The translations under genes were made by a program, and so were the position numbers. A stretch of 64,000 nt of DNA from Volutella citrinella (Eukaryota; Ascomycota; Sordariomycetes; Hypocreales; Nectriaceae). The stretch covers positions 1-64,000 of the forward strand of contig JAWZSP010000002.1 in the NCBI GenBank assembly GCA_034401135.1, in the 5' to 3' direction. Shown piece by piece: positions 32,488 to 44,306 of this stretch. Below the pieces are notes generated by a model. The model saw only the letters and a program-made list of their open reading frames with translations. It made no database searches and was not told the origin of the DNA. Within the stretch, counting starts at the first letter, position 1, and every line of letters begins with the position of its first letter.

Positions 32488-33221
32488 CTTGATAACGTTT
32501 GGGTAAATAGGTGAATGTTTCCAATGGCTGAATCTTATGGCCTGTCAAAGAAATTGAAGAGCAGTAATACATAGGTAATAATTCCTGGCCGTAGGTCCCA
32601 CTGCAATTAAGGCCCCCCGCACTGCCCTTATTTCGGGTAGGCTGGGATTGGCCCGGAACTCGCGGAATGTGCACGGAATTTCCAGGTCACACCACGGATT
32701 GGGATTAGGAGCCAAACTCGTGAATGCGGGGAGGCTCAATCCCACCTATTCCAATTACCCCTTGCATGAGCTTCCATGTTCGGCTTGCCAAGGCTCCAGT
32801 ATTCGCTCGCAGCTTATTAGAGCTTGATGCTGCTGGATGGTAAGTTTGGTAACACAACGTCATCAGAAGACGCGCAGATGCCTTCGTTTTTATCTCAAAT
32901 AAACAATGACTGCAGCCACAGTCCCGGGAGGTCAATAATTCTTGTCCGGGAAGCACAACTAGTCGGCCAATTTTCGCTTTCCGACAGCAGCTCGGTTTTG
33001 GCCTACCTTTTTCCTCCTACCGTGGGAGAGGAACAGACCATAGTGTTCCGTTGGCATTTTTACAATATCACAATAGGGTCTTGGTTTTGGAGGCTGTCGG
33101 CCGCTAGGGTGCAATATGGGCTAAGAGTGTAGGACTCGTTTAATACGTTATCATAAGGACCCCAACAGTCTAGATAGCAATGATCAATCTTATTTAGGGA
33201 GGCGTGTTAGAACTGCACCAC
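32488..33221. other. Intergenic region, promoter of AhpD-like gene
   Basis: 734 bp with no gene recognised. TTATTTCGGG at 32628-32637 (reverse CCCGAAATAA) resembles the cluster motif. Several CCGGAA and GGAATT strings occur between 32640 and 32700. Confidence 0.5.
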
Positions 33222-34424
33222 TTAATTCTCCGGATCGAGTCCGAGATGAGGGAGCAACCGTTCTCTGATGAAATTTTCAGCACTATGAAGCTTGACCCCC
33301 AGCAGTGCCACCTCAGAAGTCGGAATATCAACCCCGGGGTACATTCCCACATCATTGTAAAGCTGTAGCATGATGTCTCGATCGGGAATCCCGCAAGTGG
33401 GTCTGACCCTGTAGACGACCTTCTTCCCGGACACTTTAAAGGTTAAGTCAGCATGCCCCGAGACTTCTGGAAGTTATAGACGCACCTTTCTCAAGAATAG
33501 CATTGATATCTCCCATTGTCTCACGTGCTCCGCTGGCTAGAAAGTATCTGCCATCCAGACTGTCCTTCTTGTCTTCCCACTGGTCAAACAGGGCCTTGGC
33601 AACGGCCGCGAGGTCTTTTTCGACGTAGAGTGAGGTGACTGCATTTTTAAACTCAGAATAATGATTCACAGCAAGTATTGGAATTAACTCACGCTCAGCA
33701 TCAGGCCCGATAATGGGTCGCGTCATTGTAATGACATCAGCGTCCTTGTCATAGGTGGCGTACTTTCGAGAGATCATATTTTCATAAAAGTTTCCCGTGC
33801 GGATGAAGGCTCCCTTGAGGCCCGCATCACGAATCACTGCATCGACAGAATGCTTCCCTGGGGTAGTCTAATTAGTTTACTGCCTTGGGAATACATGTTG
33901 GTATGCAGTACCTTCATATAGCCTTGTGACAAACTTGCCGCCAGAGATGTCTCGAGAGCTGGGCAGAGTGCTCCACAAGAAGCACTCGACGCCTGCTGCC
34001 ACCGATGCTTCAATGATATGCTGGCCTTGTTTCTCCTCGCTCATGGGATCATCGAGAACAGCCTGTAAAGCTGGTGAGTGGTGAGAAAGTCATGATGGAG
34101 CGTTCGACTGACCGTATCGTAGAAGTCGGTGACAGCAAAGACACCCCAAACAGATTCGAATGCCTCTGCCAAGGTGGATGGGACAGTCAGATCAGCTTTG
34201 AACAGCTGGGCTCCTTTGACAGCCAGCGCCTTTGCCTTATCTGAACCAGGATTTCGAGTGAGGCATCGTACCAGGTACTGCTCTGGATATTGAAGCAATA
34301 GGTTGGCAACAGATCCACCTAATAGTCACGAATTAGTGCAGTTCAAAGCCATCACAAACAGTGCGTTTTAATTTTACCCACCCTGTGTTCCAGTGGCACC
34401 GAGGACTAGAATAGTCTTGGCCAT
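33222..34424 (-). CDS. NmrA-like NAD(P)-binding protein
   Basis: Five minus-strand exons (34424-34382, 34318-34113, 34062-33912, 33857-33486, 33433-33222), all in phase; 327 aa. The start has the dinucleotide loop LVLGATGTQGG, then VRCLTRNPGSDKA, GVFAVTDFYD, the VECFLWSTLPS strand and IRTGNFYEN, which identify the NmrA-like atypical SDR group. Members either sense NAD(P) state (as NmrA does in nitrogen regulation) or act as isoflavone-reductase-like enzymes. Here, within a metabolic cluster, an enzyme or redox sensor is equally possible. The conserved catalytic Tyr-x3-Lys of classical SDRs is not evident. Confidence 0.88.
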
Positions 34425-35275
34425 GTTCATGAGCTAGAGCGATGACAAATGTAACAAGCCTGGCGCCTCGGAGAGGAGAAGCAAGGTCAAGTAGAAAGGT
34501 GGTTCGCAATTTAAGTCGAGCAAAAGTTGACGCAGGACGGAGATTTAACCAGGCTAGCTCCCGATAGATAAACAATACACCACGAATAATGCGGCCATGG
34601 GTGAGCGGAGATGGGGCCCGGGAATCGGAATGCCCCCCAGCTCCGAGGCCGTTCTTTGGTGGCCGTTTGATGGACGCGTCTTCGACATGAGGTGGTTTAG
34701 GGTAGGCTGCCATACCCATCAAAGGAGGAGCAGCAACCAAAAAAAACGTAGAGCGGCTTCTGGCTTGGACTACAGGGGCTTGTGGGCCTCGAGTCCAGAG
34801 TCCACCATCCTGTAGTGGCTAAGTGGTAGCGCATTTCCACGCCAATACACCCTGGGTTAGTTTGAGCCGCGCTGAAATGACTAGTTGAACTCTGACAGTC
34901 GGCCGCAACCCAGGCAAGCCAGTAAGCCCAAGTCACAGCACCCGTGAGACCCACTGTCCGGAAATTCCAGCCAAATTCCGTTGAATCTTGGGCAGGGCAT
35001 GGACAAGCTACCCTGTCCGAGACATCCGGATGACCATCCCAAGCGACGCGAAGCTCCCCAGCCGACCATGACTAGCCAAGCCTCAATTCGCGGGGATGCG
35101 GGGAACCCTGACGTCTGACGCACCACCAGAGACCCCGTTGTCTGGGGAAATTGCTGCACCTCAGTCTTGAGAATCCATCACCCACTGCGTAGTACCTGTG
35201 CCACATGAGACCGGAATCGACTGGGCAGTTGGCTTTCTGCAGACTTCCGTCTCCATTCAAACACTAACCTACACA
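34425..35275. other. Intergenic region between NmrA-like gene and Zn2Cys6 regulator
   Basis: 850 bp divergent promoter region. No gene is recognised. A tRNA-like A-box/B-box pair near 34816-34868 was examined and not accepted. There is a run of CCGGAA-type strings between 34960 and 35030. Confidence 0.5.
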
Positions 35276-38246
35276 ATGCCACCATCCCATACTCAAGATT
35301 GGGATCCATCGAGCGAAGCTGTCGACCAGACCACGTCAATCACCGGCGACGCACGCGATACCACGCCTGGGAACGACCAAGATGGAGCCGAGACAAGAGA
35401 TTCCAGGGGAGAAACCGCTACAGCCAGTGCTGGGCCTGACCCACGGCCTGCAAAAAAGATGAAGAGAGGGAAATACATATCTAGAGCTTGGTAAGACTGC
35501 CCTGTCGCCTGCTGCGATATTCATCCGAGAGCGTACCTGACAGCCACGCACAGTACTTCCTGCCAACAGCGCAAGATAAAGGTTGGTTTTCCATGTCCTA
35601 CCGTCCTTCTTCCTCCTTTCATGTCACGATGCGAGTGGATATCTGATCAATCGAACCACGTCAGTGTGAGGGAGGAGACCCATGTCGACAATGTCTTGCA
35701 AAGAGGCTCCCTTGCCAGTCCTCGGCTCAAAGAGGTAGACAACAGGGCCGCCGCGACTCAAGAACAGCTACCATTGGAGGCCAAGACCAGGAATACCCCC
35801 CCTCAAGCGACGGGTAAGTTGCGCATGCGCTACCTTGACTCCCAACGAGCTCATTCGTCATAGCAACATCAACCGTGAAGTTTTACTTCGTCTAGAGGCA
35901 GTAGAGCGTCATCTACGCCTCATGCGACCGCCTACTCCCGACCTGTCGAGACCAACACATAACCACGCGTCGCCTGTCGACCATCAGCTTATTCCTTCGG
36001 CAGCCAAGCTAGAAAGCGCCTTGGAGACGGATGGACAGACGTTTGCGGGAGAGATTACAATGACGCCGACATTTGACGATGAGAAAGACTGCTTGGATCA
36101 CAACGGCTCCGTATCGTCTTCGGCGATGCGTGTAGACTATTCCTCCCCAGCATCTTCAGTCCAACGCCCAGTAACGTCACCAAGCGAGGTGGCAGGCAGA
36201 AAGGGAGCATGGTTCGAGCGCATGCTTGCCCGGCATGGCGTCGTTACGGATGAGCAGCAATGCAGGTATAACTTGCAAGCCTTTATGGACGAGGTGCATC
36301 CCATATATCCCATTGTCCACCCACCGGCAGTTTGGGACATCTTCAACGAAATGTGGCAGTATCCACCCTTCAGCTCCTCCGCCGCCGAGTCAGCTCAAAG
36401 TGAGCACCAGAGGGTTTCAGTAGCTTTGGTTTGTTTTTGTCTAGCCCTGGGACGATGCAGCATGTCAGCAAGAAGCAGCGACCCCAGCGGCGTTGAATCT
36501 TCCGGCTGGAGCTTGTATAGTGTGGGAATGAGCTTGCTTGGCGATTTACTCGAGACAAGTAACGTGGCTATCAAGTCGCTGCTCATGTTGCAAGTCCTGA
36601 TGGTGAGGGTAAGTCAACACCGGCTCGTTGTCCTTGGATGATTACTTACAATGAAAACCACCCAGATAATGTACATGTTCCGACTCGACGCCAATCAGAA
36701 AGCTGCAAGAGTTCTCGCCCTAGCCGTGTCGGTTGCGCAAACAATAGGATTGCATCGTCAGAGCACCACGGAGAGCATGCCAGCTTACTACAGTCAGCTG
36801 TACTCACGCACCTGGTGGTCTTTGTATCTCCTGGATCGCCGACTAGCTCTTGAGTCAGGAAAGCCATATCTCATCCAAGACAGCAACATTGATACACCAC
36901 TGCCCTTGGATCTCAGCGACGAGTGGATGACGCGGTTTGCATCAAGAAGGGAAACGATAGCCGACCTCCAGCATGAGGTTGCTGCCGAGGTTGCTAGAGA
37001 TTCGTCCCCTTCATGCATCCCATATGTCATCGCCATGGTGCGTTATTGTCGTGTAGCTGGCAAGACATGGGAAGTCTTGTACGGCGTCAAGTCATCCACT
37101 TCTTCCATGTCGGCCATGGTCGAATACGTCGATACTGCCATGGAAAAATTACTTAACACGATCCCGATGTGCCTACAGTATGATCTGGACGTTCCTTATG
37201 AAGCTCAGATCAGCACGAGGCCGCGATGGCAAGTGAAACAGACGTTTCTCTTTAATAATGTGAGTCTTGCTCGGGGTGGTGAATCGGTAGCTGGCCCTAT
37301 TGTGACTAACCATGCTTAGTGCTGCAACTATCTCCGACTTTTAATTAGAAGGCCGCTATTGCCTAGTTCAAGTGCAATATATCACACAGACGAGGATGAT
37401 CTTGAGTCCTCTATAGAGTGTGCTGGTCTCGCCGCCCGGATTCTCACGACACATCAAAATATACAAGACGACGGGCTCAGATATAGCTTCGCACTCAGCC
37501 ACTACGTCACCAGCTGCGCCCTTGTCATGATTGGCCTGGTGTCAAGGGAACCGGGCTTCAAGAGGAGATATGGAGGCCTCATTCTTGCAGCTACTCAATG
37601 CTTGAATGGATACTGCCAGAAGATATGGGTTTCTGGGAAGATGATGCGCTGTGTTTCTAGGCTTAGCCGCCTGGTTGAGCGCGTTATGGCCCTGGGACCA
37701 CAAGACACTCAAGATCACCAAAATCCATCGAGAGTCAGGCGAGAGTCAACATCAGATCGTTTGACTCAGCACCTTACGCCCCCTACTGACGACCAAGAAG
37801 ACTCCATGCACTATAGAGTGGGAACGTCTAGCATGTACAACAACCAGCTCGAAGGCCTGGGAATGAATTCTGCCGGGAGTTTGCCAAAGGGTCAAGGAGT
37901 AGATGCTTATTCATTCAACACCGGGCCTATAAACGCAATGGTCGAGAGACCTGAAGGGAGCTCGGATAAGCTGTCCACATCTTGGGTGGCTGATCCGAAC
38001 AATGATCGCCGAGATAGCTGGATCATGTCCGACTTCAATTTTGAGACATTAGGGGAAAGCTTTGGTCCCAACGATGCTGAGCTGTCGAGAATCATGGAAA
38101 ATGGTAGTCTTGACTTCACTCGGGGCATGGCTCCGACTACTGAGCCGGGAGTTAGTGAGGCGAGACTTGGCGCTCTGGGTGTGAACGGGGTGTTTGACCT
38201 TGATATGAACTTGGTTCCTCCAATGATGAATCTCTACGGGGGTTAG
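35276..38246 (+). CDS. Zn2Cys6 transcription factor (cluster interior)
   Basis: Six exons (35276-35490, 35554-35581, 35665-35813, 35864-36608, 36666-37259, 37320-38246); 885 aa. The zinc cluster is spread over the first three exons, including a 28-nt second exon, and reads C72-x2-C75-x6-C82-x5-C88-x2-C91-x6-C98. It is followed by a short heptad-like LRLEAVERHLRL linker and the fungal transcription factor domain (EVHPIYPIVHPP, AVSVAQTIGLHRQ, RRTWWSLYLLDRR-type segment). The donor of intron 4 is uncertain: GTAAGT after 36608 or GTGAGG after 36602 both keep frame. It is a probable pathway regulator; two regulators in one cluster could act on separate gene subsets. Confidence 0.9.
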
Positions 38247-38611
38247 TTTAACTCGCCTACAAGCCAGATGAAGATCCATTTTGTAGTACTGGTGCTGGAG
38301 TTGGGGCATCTGTTAGCTCTCAGCCGATTAGTACGCACGGCGAGATCGCGGATGTGATATAATATAGCGTTATTAATATATTGAATAACGCGGTTCTGTG
38401 ATTATGACACAACGTTTCTTATGCTTGTGTATCGTCTTATGATTAGATTCCTCTGAAACACTCATATGAAGCTAGCGACTATGCCAACAAGTTGGTCTTC
38501 TAGATGAGTGTGCTTGAAACACGATATACTAGTCTTCAATTTGAACGCTTACTCCATAGTTCTTTTTGCAGCTATATCGTTTGACTGAAGTTAATTCTTT
38601 ATCTTGAAGGC
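38247..38611. other. Intergenic 3' regions, convergent genes
   Basis: 365 bp between the stop codons of the regulator and the P450 gene. AT-rich, nothing coding seen. Confidence 0.5.
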
Positions 38612-40350
38612 TTAGAGGATCTTCTCTCTTTCCTTCAGTCGAATATTGAAGCCCATTTGTCTAACAAACCAGGCGTTGTGCAGCTTCCACGGCATTTCTG
38701 GATTGACCAATTCAAGCTAGAGAAACCACAGTCAGCGCGTTTCATTAACCACAAAAAATGCCAATAACCCTCAGGCAGTCTTACCTCGAAGATTCTCAGA
38801 ATAGTTGGCACAAGCTTGTAAAGCTCTAACAAGGATATGTTCTTCCCGACACACGTCCTTGCGCCAGCACCAAAAGATAAGAGACAGCTGTTCATCTTCT
38901 TCCGCTGTTCGGGTGTCCCTTCGATCCAACGTTCTGGGCGGAATTCTGCGGCATCAGATCCATAGACCTCGGCGTCTTGATGGATTACCCATGGCGAGCA
39001 ACCAGCGATGCTGCCACCAGGTATAAAATGGCCAGCTAGTGTAACTCCAGCCGGGGGAACTATCCTCTCAAGAGTAAGTCCCACTGCTGGGTGACAGCGG
39101 AGAGCCTCGTTAATAACGGCGCTCAGGTAGGGCAGATCTCTGGCCTCTTCCCACTGAACAAGCCCGTCATCTCTAGAGAACCTGCCAGCCTTGCTCTCAG
39201 TTGACAGCTCTTTGAGTAGGCTGTCCATCTTTGAAGGGTCTTTCAGCAGGTAGTAAAAGACGGCTCGCAATGTGATGCCGGTTGTGTCAGAGCCCGCAAA
39301 CATGTTGGCTACCGTCAAGGCCAGGACGAGTTGATCTGTAATAAATTCAGGATCCTTTGCATGCGCTTCTTTGAACCGGTTCAAGAAATCCCTCTTTGTG
39401 ACCTTTTCCAAACCCGATTCTTCCTCTCGCTGGCGTTCAGTGAGATGCTTTCTGGCGAATTCTGCAACTGGCGCACTCGAGTTGAGGAACCCATTCTTGG
39501 CCATCCAGATTTTGGCAGGGTTTTTGACGAAGAGGTTATCCAGAAACGGGATCTGGCCAATCTATACAAAGGGGTCAGTCGTTGACGCGTATAAAATTCG
39601 AGGAGCGTCGCCATTTACCCATGACACATAGTTCAAGAAACTCTCCAGATCGCGGATAATGTTATCAACATCCACCCCTCTCTCAACAAAGCCCAGCCGT
39701 TTTGAGAAGGTCAACTCGCCAATCACATCGAAAGCGTAAAACTGGAGCCATGCCCCGAAATCACAGACCCCCCCTTCGCCGGAGCGGTTGGCAAAACGAA
39801 GCTTGAGCTGCCTAATGAACTCGGTTGACGTCGAGTCAACAAAAGGTTCGAACGTGACAAGTGTACTCATTGCATAGGCATTTGACACTGATCTTCGGAG
39901 CCTGGCGTGGTATCTGTCGTTGGCTGTGTTGAACATGGTCTCGAGCCTCTTTCCACTGGCCAAGGCTTGCTGCACCGGGTAGAATTTCGACTACGGGAAC
40001 TAATCAGCCAGTTGATGCACAGTGGCGCTGCCGCTGAGAGTTACCTTTGACCATCCTGTACTGGGACTGTATATAATCTTCAATGCACTCGTATCCGCGA
40101 TTGATACAGCTCGTGGGCCCAGTCTAACAACAGGCCCGTACTTTTTGTGTAGTTGGATATGTACTTCCTGGGCTCGACGGCCTCGGACGACAATGAGCCT
40201 CCCTAGGTCTGTGAAGCCCAGCAACCAAGGGCCGGGCACATGGTTCAAGCCTTGTCCGTATTTGTTGTATAAGAGACGGGCCATGACGGCTCCAAGGAGC
40301 AACAGCACGGCGGTGCCAACGGATTGAGGGACCAGGCGTTCCAACGTCAT
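38612..40350 (-). CDS. Cytochrome P450 monooxygenase (pisatin demethylase-like)
   Basis: Four minus-strand exons (40350-40045, 39990-39619, 39561-38785, 38716-38612); 519 aa. An N-terminal membrane anchor (TAVLLLLGAVMARLLY) is followed by the proline hinge HVPGPW, AGSDTTG in helix I (about residue 315), ExxR in NEALR (about 378), the FRPERW segment and the heme loop FGAGARTCVG with Cys about 463. The last intron gives a normal C-terminus ending near a MGFNIRLKE segment. The general type resembles fungal CYPs that demethylate or hydroxylate plant phenolics such as pisatin; that substrate is inference. It sits in the ER membrane and is divergent from the cupin gene with a shared promoter. Confidence 0.92.
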
Positions 40351-40889
40351 TGTTGAATTTGAGTGTAAGAACAATGATGCTGCCCAAGATTCTCATTTTG
40401 CATCTATTTTAATGTTCCAATGATATGTCAAGGCCCCTCACAATCTGGTTGGCGCCGGTATTTCGGAATGATCCCGGAACGCCATCCGGTCGGCTGTCGG
40501 CGGGGATGGGGCACCGGCCGGAAGGCGATGGCGCTCCTCTGTGCCGCAAATTAAATTGGTTTAGTCTAGAATCACGGAACTCGTATCGGAACATGTTTGC
40601 GGCCTCGATGTTGAAACTCACACACGTCCAAGGCTTAGCTTGGCTCTGGAAAACATGGCTACCATCTTACTCGGCAAATACAAGAGTCCGGTGCCTCCTG
40701 CAGGGTGCACGCAGTTCCGATTGTCCTACCCTTCTATTTCTTCATCATAATTACTTTGCGACCATCTGAGTCCAGGACATGTACGCTCTCGACACGCTCC
40801 CCAACTGCAAGCGGCTGCTGACTACCGTGGGTTAGACAAAGCATCAGACTTATTTTTGCTGGGTGACGATTTCTTGCTCCTCTTGTACA
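40351..40889. promoter_or_regulatory. Bidirectional promoter of P450 and cupin genes
   Basis: 539 bp between divergent genes. CCGGTATTTCGG at 40455-40466 is the exact reverse complement of CCGAAATACCGG in the SDR/monooxygenase promoter, about 105 bp upstream of the P450 start. More CGG and CCG half-sites (ATCCCGGA, TCCGGTCGGC) follow within 40 bp. Confidence 0.6.
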
Positions 40890-41576
40890 ATGAGCACCAC
40901 ACAAGTACAAACCTCCCTCGCTGGAGTTGCAGCTGTTGGATCTTCTGTTAAACGGTATATCACAAGTCATGAACCCACAACTGGAGAAAGCATCTACGTA
41001 GATGCACCAGAACTACATGCGGCAACTGTTCCTGGTTTTGGAATAGCATCTCGCTCTTATGCTACTCTGAAGCTCCCCGCAGAGCTGGCAGATAACCATG
41101 ACTTGAAAGCACACTTCGCACAAGACTCCTTTAGTAGCTACACCCGCAGTACAGATTTCATTGTTCCTTCATCACTGTTGAACGCCGTGACCGGAGACGC
41201 GGAGTTGGGAGGAGTGAATGTCATAAATCTCGACATAGAACCCGGTGCAGTGGGGCATTTTCATCGAACAGTGTCTTTGGACATATCGACTTGCGTCATG
41301 GGAGAGGTGCATCACGAGCTTGATAGTGGCCAAAAGGTTCTGTTGAAGGCCGGAGTAAGTGTTTTTATAATCTCAGCACTGATGAATGACGGCCGTCGAG
41401 AGACTCGTACACTGACAAATCTGCTTGAGTAGGATCACATAATCCAGCGCGCAACCATGCATAGATGGATCAATGCTTCCAAGGAACATCGTGCTCGGGT
41501 GATTGCCGTCCTGCTGCCGTGTACCGCATTTAAAATTAAGGACCAAAACGTGGAAGAAGAGCATAGGTTTACATAG
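40890..41576 (+). CDS. Cupin-domain protein
   Basis: Two exons, 40890-41354 and 41433-41576, across a 78-nt intron (GTAAGT..GAGTAG); 202 aa. The core has the cupin pattern: NVINLDIEPGAVGHFHRT with the HxH pair, a glycine turn in CVMGEVHHEL, then the second motif LKAGDHIIQRATMHRWINAS with the H-x-W-x-N pattern typical of small fungal cupins. Cupins bind Fe, Mn or Ni and act as dioxygenases, isomerases or hydrolases. In this setting a ring-cleaving or intermediate-processing enzyme is the natural guess. No signal peptide. Confidence 0.88.
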
Positions 41577-42272
41577 GCTGCTGCCTCTCGTAGCTGCGGT
41601 GCCATACGCACCACACAAAAGGGCTTAGGTTGAAGATCGTGACTAGGGAAATGAACAGGCCTGGGGGTATTAAAGTGAATAATATCATCGCTAGTCAGGA
41701 CTTGGCGCTGCGAGTGCTCCATTTAGATCCATCCCTACATACAGCCACTAATAACCTCGGGGAATGGCCTTGCCCTTACTTTGAAACGTAAAACTCGGAC
41801 GGCAACGGAGTCAGATTCCCTAGTTCGGCAACCGTCTCAACCCAAACTTCTCCTACACAGCTCTTCCTGCCAGGGACTGAAGATGAAGGAAAGGGCCTAT
41901 CAGATCAACAATTAGCTCTTGTGCAAAAAGTGGGAATACGACAAGGAGAGGCTTCAATTCCCCACCGCCCCAACTTCTCAACGTCGCATCACGAGGGGGG
42001 GACAAGACCTACCAGAAAGAGGGTCAACCGGGCGCTTGGAGGTCTTGGAAACGAAGTGCCGCGCGTGCGGGTTCTCGCTCAGCAACTCCCGATTTCCAGT
42101 TGAGCGACTTTGCCCAGCCCAGCGCGGGGGAGTGTGCCCCTTATGGACGTACTTGGTCGGCGTGCTGGCGATGTGGCTGTTCTCCTGGTGATAGTCGCGC
42201 GAGTTTCTGGGGTAGGCGGAGCGGCCGGGTGTGGCCCCGGAGCGGATCTTGTCGTACTCCCAGCCGTGCACT
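41577..42272. other. Intergenic region
   Basis: About 700 bp between convergent genes. Open frames on both strands at 41919-42340 are low in conserved features and overlap each other, so no gene was called. The minus-strand frame here is a run-on of the secreted-protein exon region. Confidence 0.5.
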
Positions 42273-42800
42273 TTACATATTATAGGCACCAGAGTGGTCT
42301 CCGTCGAATAGATAGGTATTGAATGTGTAAAGCTGCCCATTCATCTCGATTGAACCGCCGCTCTGTCTAGGGTTTCCCAGCATGCATTCGTGGATAATTT
42401 GACTAGGCTGTGTTAGCTTCAAGAAGCAGGGCCAGGAAAACTTGGCTACTTACTCAGTTGCATTCCAACAATCCGGGAAACCAACCTTGCCACCGGTATT
42501 CTCTCGTGACAATATAATGTTGATGTAGTACTGTGTAGTGATGTCCTTGGAGAAAGGTGGTAGTTCGCAGTTCTGTTGGTACCCGCATGGGGGTTCGACG
42601 TCAGAGGGGTGATCCTTGAAGGTCATGCATAAATCCTGTCGCAGAGCATAGTAGTCGTCGATATGTTTCAGGATAGTTGCGCTGTTTTGGTTCTCGGTTC
42701 GTTTGCCAGTTTCAGGATCGACAGTCACTGTACAACTGGCGGCGGCGGCGGCGACTTGCCAAAGGCCAAGGCTGGCCAAAAGGGTAGAGATGATTCTCAT
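42273..42800 (-). CDS. Small secreted cysteine-containing protein
   Basis: Two minus-strand exons, 42800-42454 and 42402-42273, across a 51-nt intron (GTAAGT..CCTAG); 158 aa. A clear signal peptide (MRIISTLLASLGLWQVAAAA) is followed by a mature chain of about 137 residues with six Cys: SCTV, DLCM, PPCG, QNCE, PDCW and HECM. Six cysteines in a small secreted protein suggest three disulfides, as in apoplastic effectors or secreted antimicrobial-type proteins. No known domain is recognised. It is not obviously part of the catabolic cluster. Confidence 0.75.
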
Positions 42801-43883
42801 TGTAGGTCAGATGGGCTTTGTAATTTGTCCAGGTTGATACAGAGTCCCAGCTGTCCAGGAGGGGCTTTCGCTTGGGTATTTGTAACTCTCTACGCTTAGC
42901 GGGCCCGCCTCGATGGTGTGCTCCAGAGCGATAAGTGTGGATGGGGTTCGTGACCCCGATGATCTCACTGGGCCGCTCAGCATCTTGGTAAGCATGACAA
43001 ACTACTGCACTTCATAGATCAATGTGCGCGGCCCTCTTAAAATTCCCGGCACAGGAACCGAATATCTTGCGCCACGTGGGTGCACACGAGGGCTGCTGAA
43101 TGCTTGGAATAACTTTTGGCCCCAAGGAAGAATTAGTGTCCAATGGCTGTGCGGGGCAGCGGGTCAAAATGCTTTGTAGGATTCTACCCCTTGGCTAGGC
43201 GCGCCTGGCGTTTTGGTTAGCTGGATCCTGCAGCATCGCTTAGCGCAGCTGGCCTGACACTTCTGGCCTAATCGTGTCCATCAAGCGCGGTTTGATAACA
43301 TCACCTCGTCAGACGACACAAGCGCTTCAAGCGAAGGAAGACTTAACATTCCACTAAGAATGAAGAAGCAACCTTGGCGGCCGCTCTCCCTCTCTCCCTC
43401 ATTTAACCGTCCCCATCTTGCTGATAGATGATGCTGAAGGACCAGTCACTCCTCCCACTAGTGGACTTCGCGAGCCGGCCCCCAGCGGTAGTCAGCACGA
43501 AGCCACTTCTAAAATTCGCTCCCATCACTATCACTAATCGTGTCAGAGCAGCCATCTTGACGTTGGCTATCTTTGTACTTCCGCTTTAGGGGTTGGATGA
43601 AGATCTGGTGTGGAATTTGCACGTGGAATGATTATGTGGCTCATATTAGTCTTATGACCACGCTTAGTTTGCCCCCACGATTAAGGCTCTATTGGCATGG
43701 GGGCGCTGGGGGTGCAAAACACACACTTCCCCCCCAAATCGCAGGGTGGGAGTTATCGAAGATCCGAGGCTCGAAGGCCACTGAGGAAAAAAGACAGATT
43801 TTTGTCCTACCTAGGCTCGAATGGTTCATACGTGGTTTCTGTAATGTGACATGAAACATGATGGAATTCTACATGTATATCAG
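42801..43883. other. Intergenic region
   Basis: About 1.1 kb with no recognisable gene. A plus-strand frame at 43573-43854 has no domain and was not called. Confidence 0.5.
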
Positions 43884-44306
43884 TTACCAAAAGAGAGAGC
43901 GCAGTCCTCGAAGCACAGTCTTTCCCCAAGACTTCTCACTCTCGGGAATTTCGTCATCAACCTCCAAGTCCATGCGAGCGCCAGACGTGAGATCCATATC
44001 AGCTGCCTTGACGAAAAGAATGCGTCTCTTGCTAAACAGCTCTCGGCCAAGGAAAAGACAGAGGACGATTGGGGCAGCGAGATACGCCTTGAAGAAGTTC
44101 TCGGCGCTTGGCGTAGCATTAGGGCTTGGATACAGGGCGTTGTAAAATGTGGCAATGAGACACAGTATGTTCAAAGCGAGGCCAACGTAGCTGCCAATGA
44201 TACCCATGGGCGCGCGGTAGGGGATCTGGCCCAAGCTGTAGCCTTGCTTTGCCCATCCGGCTCGGAACCTGATGTGGGCGAGGCAAATAGATGGGCGATA
44301 AAGCAC
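43884..44306 (-). pseudogene. C-terminal fragment of an amino-acid permease (YAT type)
   Basis: The minus-strand frame reads as the last two or three membrane segments of a fungal amino-acid permease: SICLAHIRFRAGW, the QGYSLGQIPYRAPMG loop, IIGSYVGLALNILCLIATFY, then FFKAYLAAPIVLCLFLG and a hydrophilic FVKAADMDLTSGAR tail with a natural stop. The first 400 or so residues of such a permease (normally about 550-600) are absent, there is no ATG in frame at the break, and nothing upstream resembles the missing part. It is a truncated gene remnant. Confidence 0.75.

Noticed and set aside
34809..34880. tRNA-like sequence with an A-box (TGGCTAAGTGG) and a near B-box (GTTTGAGCC)
   Set aside because: The anticodon stem does not pair (four of five positions fail) and the D-stem has mismatches, so no tRNA is supported. 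At best a decayed relic.
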